64,000 nt of DNA from Streptomyces sp. NBC_01591. Its GTDB lineage: Bacteria; Actinomycetota; Actinomycetes; Streptomycetales; Streptomycetaceae. This document shows, piece after piece, positions 62,696 through 64,000 of the stretch (within the stretch, counting starts at the first letter, position 1; each line of letters starts with the position of its first letter). The stretch covers positions 744,001 to 808,000 of the forward strand of contig NZ_CP109328.1 of the NCBI RefSeq assembly GCF_035918155.1, given 5' to 3'. The notes below the pieces were generated by a model. The model saw only the letters and a list, made by a program, of their open reading frames with translations, did not search any database and had not been told where the DNA came from. Both the position numbers and the translations under genes were made by a program.

Positions 62696-63180
62696 TCACG
62701 TGAGGCCGAGGGCTGACAGCGGGCGGTGGTAGTCGCGGCTGGTTTGGCGGAGGGCAGCGGCGATGTTGGTCTTGCCGTTCTGGCGGAAGACGCTGATGGC
62801 GAGGTTGCGCAGGCTGGCCATGGTGCGGGGCAGGTGGCCGGTGCGGACCTTGGAGTCGTCCTCGCGGAAGGTGCGGTCACGGACGTGGTGCAGGAGGTTC
62901 TCGATGCCCCAGTGACCTCTGATCCAGGCGGCGAGCTGGGGTGGCGTCGTAGATGTCCAGGCTGGTGATCACGTAGACCCGCTCGATGGTGAGCTTGCCC
63001 GTACTCAACTCCCGTCGCCATCGGACGACTTGGATGGCCTGGCGGGCGCCGGGATAGTCGAGGTGGCGGAAGGCTGCGACCTTGAGCCGGCGGATCTCGT
63101 CACGGTGATGGGCCTTGTCGCGGGTGCGGTGCTCCAGCGGGATGTCGGCCCACGGCAGCTTCCTGACCTGCGCATACAGA
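62696..63180 (-). pseudogene. ISAs1-family transposase, C-terminal half, frameshifted
   Basis: WADIPLEHRTRDKAHHRDEI, RRLKVAAFRHLDYPGARQAI and [19 protein letters not shown] in one frame; then a frameshift near 62938 and [60 protein letters not shown] to TGA at 62696-62698. The N-terminal half is absent, replaced by a resolvase fragment. The plus-strand tail at 3738-3824 is from a related copy. Confidence 0.75.
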
Positions 63181-63189
63181 CCGGGATGA

Positions 63190-63290
63190 AGGATGTGCCC
63201 GGTGCCGCGCACGAGGCGGAACATCTCGGAGATGTGCACGGTGTCGCCCGGCCGCGCGTACGAGACCAGTCGGACGCGTCGACGAACTTC
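63190..63290 (-). pseudogene. serine resolvase fragment
   Basis: RLVSYARPGDTVHISEMFRL followed by VRGTGHIL is a catalytic-domain segment of a Tn3-type resolvase (ARPGD motif). Both sides are unrelated. Confidence 0.55.
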
Positions 63291-63412
63291 CGGCAGGACG
63301 GGCACGCGTAGAACCGGTCGCCGGAGTACCAATCAGCCGTTGGAGCCGCCACGCGATACTCGGTGACGTCGTAGTACACAACGGCTCCTGGCCGACCGCA
63401 GAAATCGCACAT
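63270..63412 (-). pseudogene. zinc-ribbon protein N-terminal relic
   Basis: ATG 63412 opens MCDFCGRPGAVVYYDVTEYR and continues WYSGDRFYACPSCRKFVDAS, two CxxC pairs of a small zinc ribbon. After about 48 residues it merges with the resolvase fragment. Confidence 0.6.
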
Positions 63413-63550
63413 CGGCGCCCTTGAGTTCTCCTGACACGAAACCGGCCACGGCAGCGCAATCCGGTCAACGGCCCCTGGTGCCCTGCGCGCGTGCCGCGCA
63501 GGCGCTGATAGCCGCCGGGGCCAGCATCCAAGACAACACGGGAGCCACCG

Positions 63551-63874
63551 TGCGCCTACGCACCGCTGTGACAGCACTGACCGGGGCCGCAGTCCTCACC
63601 GTTGCCCTGGCCGGATCCGCCCAGGCGGCTGACGGCTCGATCTTCGGAAGACATCAAGGTGGGGGACCTGAACGACGGCGACGGCTGGGGCTCCAGCCTC
63701 GTCGTGCACAGCGACCAGGGCGTTCTCCGGGAGTACCGCGTCCACGACAGTCAGTCCTATTCGTTCGGCGACGAACCCTTCTACCGCGTCAGCGGGGTGT
63801 GGTTCTCCATCTGCAACTGGAACGAGGCCACCGACGCCCTGAACTCCTGCGCGCGCCTGACCAAGGGCGGCTGA
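63551..63874 (+). pseudogene. small secreted protein, one frameshift
   Basis: GTG 63551 opens a clean signal peptide (RLRTAVTALTGAAVLTVALA, GSAQAADG). Near 63640 the frame shifts, and the next frame gives SEDIKVGDLNDGDGWGSSLV, YRVHDSQSY and VWFSICNWNEATDALNSCAR to a stop at 63874, followed by a terminator. Repaired by one indel it would be a normal about 108-residue exported protein with two Cys. Real decay or a sequence error. Confidence 0.65.
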
Positions 63875-63894
63875 CAGGAACGGCCATCGCGCCA

Positions 63895-63927
63895 ACGGCC
63901 GCGCCCCCTTCACGCGGGCGCGGCCGT
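63895..63927 (+). terminator. 12-bp GC hairpin
   Basis: ACGGCCGCGCCC pairs perfectly with GGGCGCGGCCGT around a 9-nt loop, 20 bp after the secreted-protein stop. Confidence 0.8.
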
Positions 63928-64000
63928 GCCCGGGGTGGCGAGCATCGGAGCGATCCGCGGCAGACCCACCATGACCATCCCGTTTCGCGCCCGCTCAGGA

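Overview
The window is high-GC actinobacterial DNA, almost certainly Streptomyces. It has GTG starts, strong codon bias, a 2-methylisoborneol locus, a MerR gene of the TioE type, tandem-HTH IS630 elements, and many insertion-sequence relics of the kind that accumulate in Streptomyces chromosome arms or linear plasmids. Coding density is low for Streptomyces, and I count more than twenty decayed genes or element fragments. An accessory, probably subtelomeric, location is inferred.

Layout. 0-7.6 kb: a partial IS630 element, a truncated flavin monooxygenase, a small secreted protein, a secreted tripeptidyl-aminopeptidase-type hydrolase, and the first two of four helicase-associated (HA) domain fragments. 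7.8-10.6 kb: an HSL-type esterase, a MerR regulator and an MFS exporter, tied together by two copies of one palindromic operator. 10.7-13.5 kb: IS3 and TniB relics, a small secreted protein and unexplained repeats. 13.5-16.4 kb: a membrane protein and glutamate decarboxylase. 16.6-24.7 kb: a complete carbohydrate locus with a secreted glycoside hydrolase, an ABC importer, a cytoplasmic GH36-like hydrolase and a LacI regulator. 24.7-27.3 kb: pseudogenes, an atypical tRNA-Gly(UCC) with its own terminator, and repeats.

27.4-31 kb holds the biological highlight, a tight three-gene operon: a family 2B (EshA-like, cyclic-nucleotide-binding-domain) encapsulin shell protein, 2-methylisoborneol synthase with a long disordered N-terminus (the presumed cargo-loading region), and the geranyl diphosphate C-methyltransferase. 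It makes the earthy odorant 2-methylisoborneol, with the cyclase probably housed in a protein nanocompartment. 31-33.5 kb: IS630, integrase, P-loop kinase and Tn5053/Tn7-like (TniA/TniB) relics. 33.6-38.7 kb: an Lrp/AsnC-type regulator divergent from an M20 amidohydrolase, MFS exporter and esterase operon. 39-42 kb: an MFS relic, an IstB relic and a GAF-SpoIIE phosphatase. 42.2-44.1 kb: an apparently complete group II intron.

45.3-47.2 kb is an intact IS630-type transposon whose 33-bp ends enclose both the transposase and a histidine-phosphatase gene as a coupled passenger. 47.3-56.2 kb: YciI with a truncated ECF sigma factor, a dihydrofolate-reductase-like protein, a CPBP protease, a decayed TioE-type MerR gene facing two tandem Imm5-like genes, a decayed TnpB (IS605) next to a truncated monooxygenase, and a quinone oxidoreductase/TetR pair. 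56.8-58.4 kb: a DnaB-like ATPase without a recognisable P-loop (frameshifted in a C8 tract), followed by a Tpg-sized helix-turn-helix protein. 58.5-64 kb: nested IS5, ISL3, IS630 and ISAs1 relics around a DUF4259 gene, a coiled-coil protein and a frameshifted secreted protein. All family names rest on motif reading; no database search was possible.
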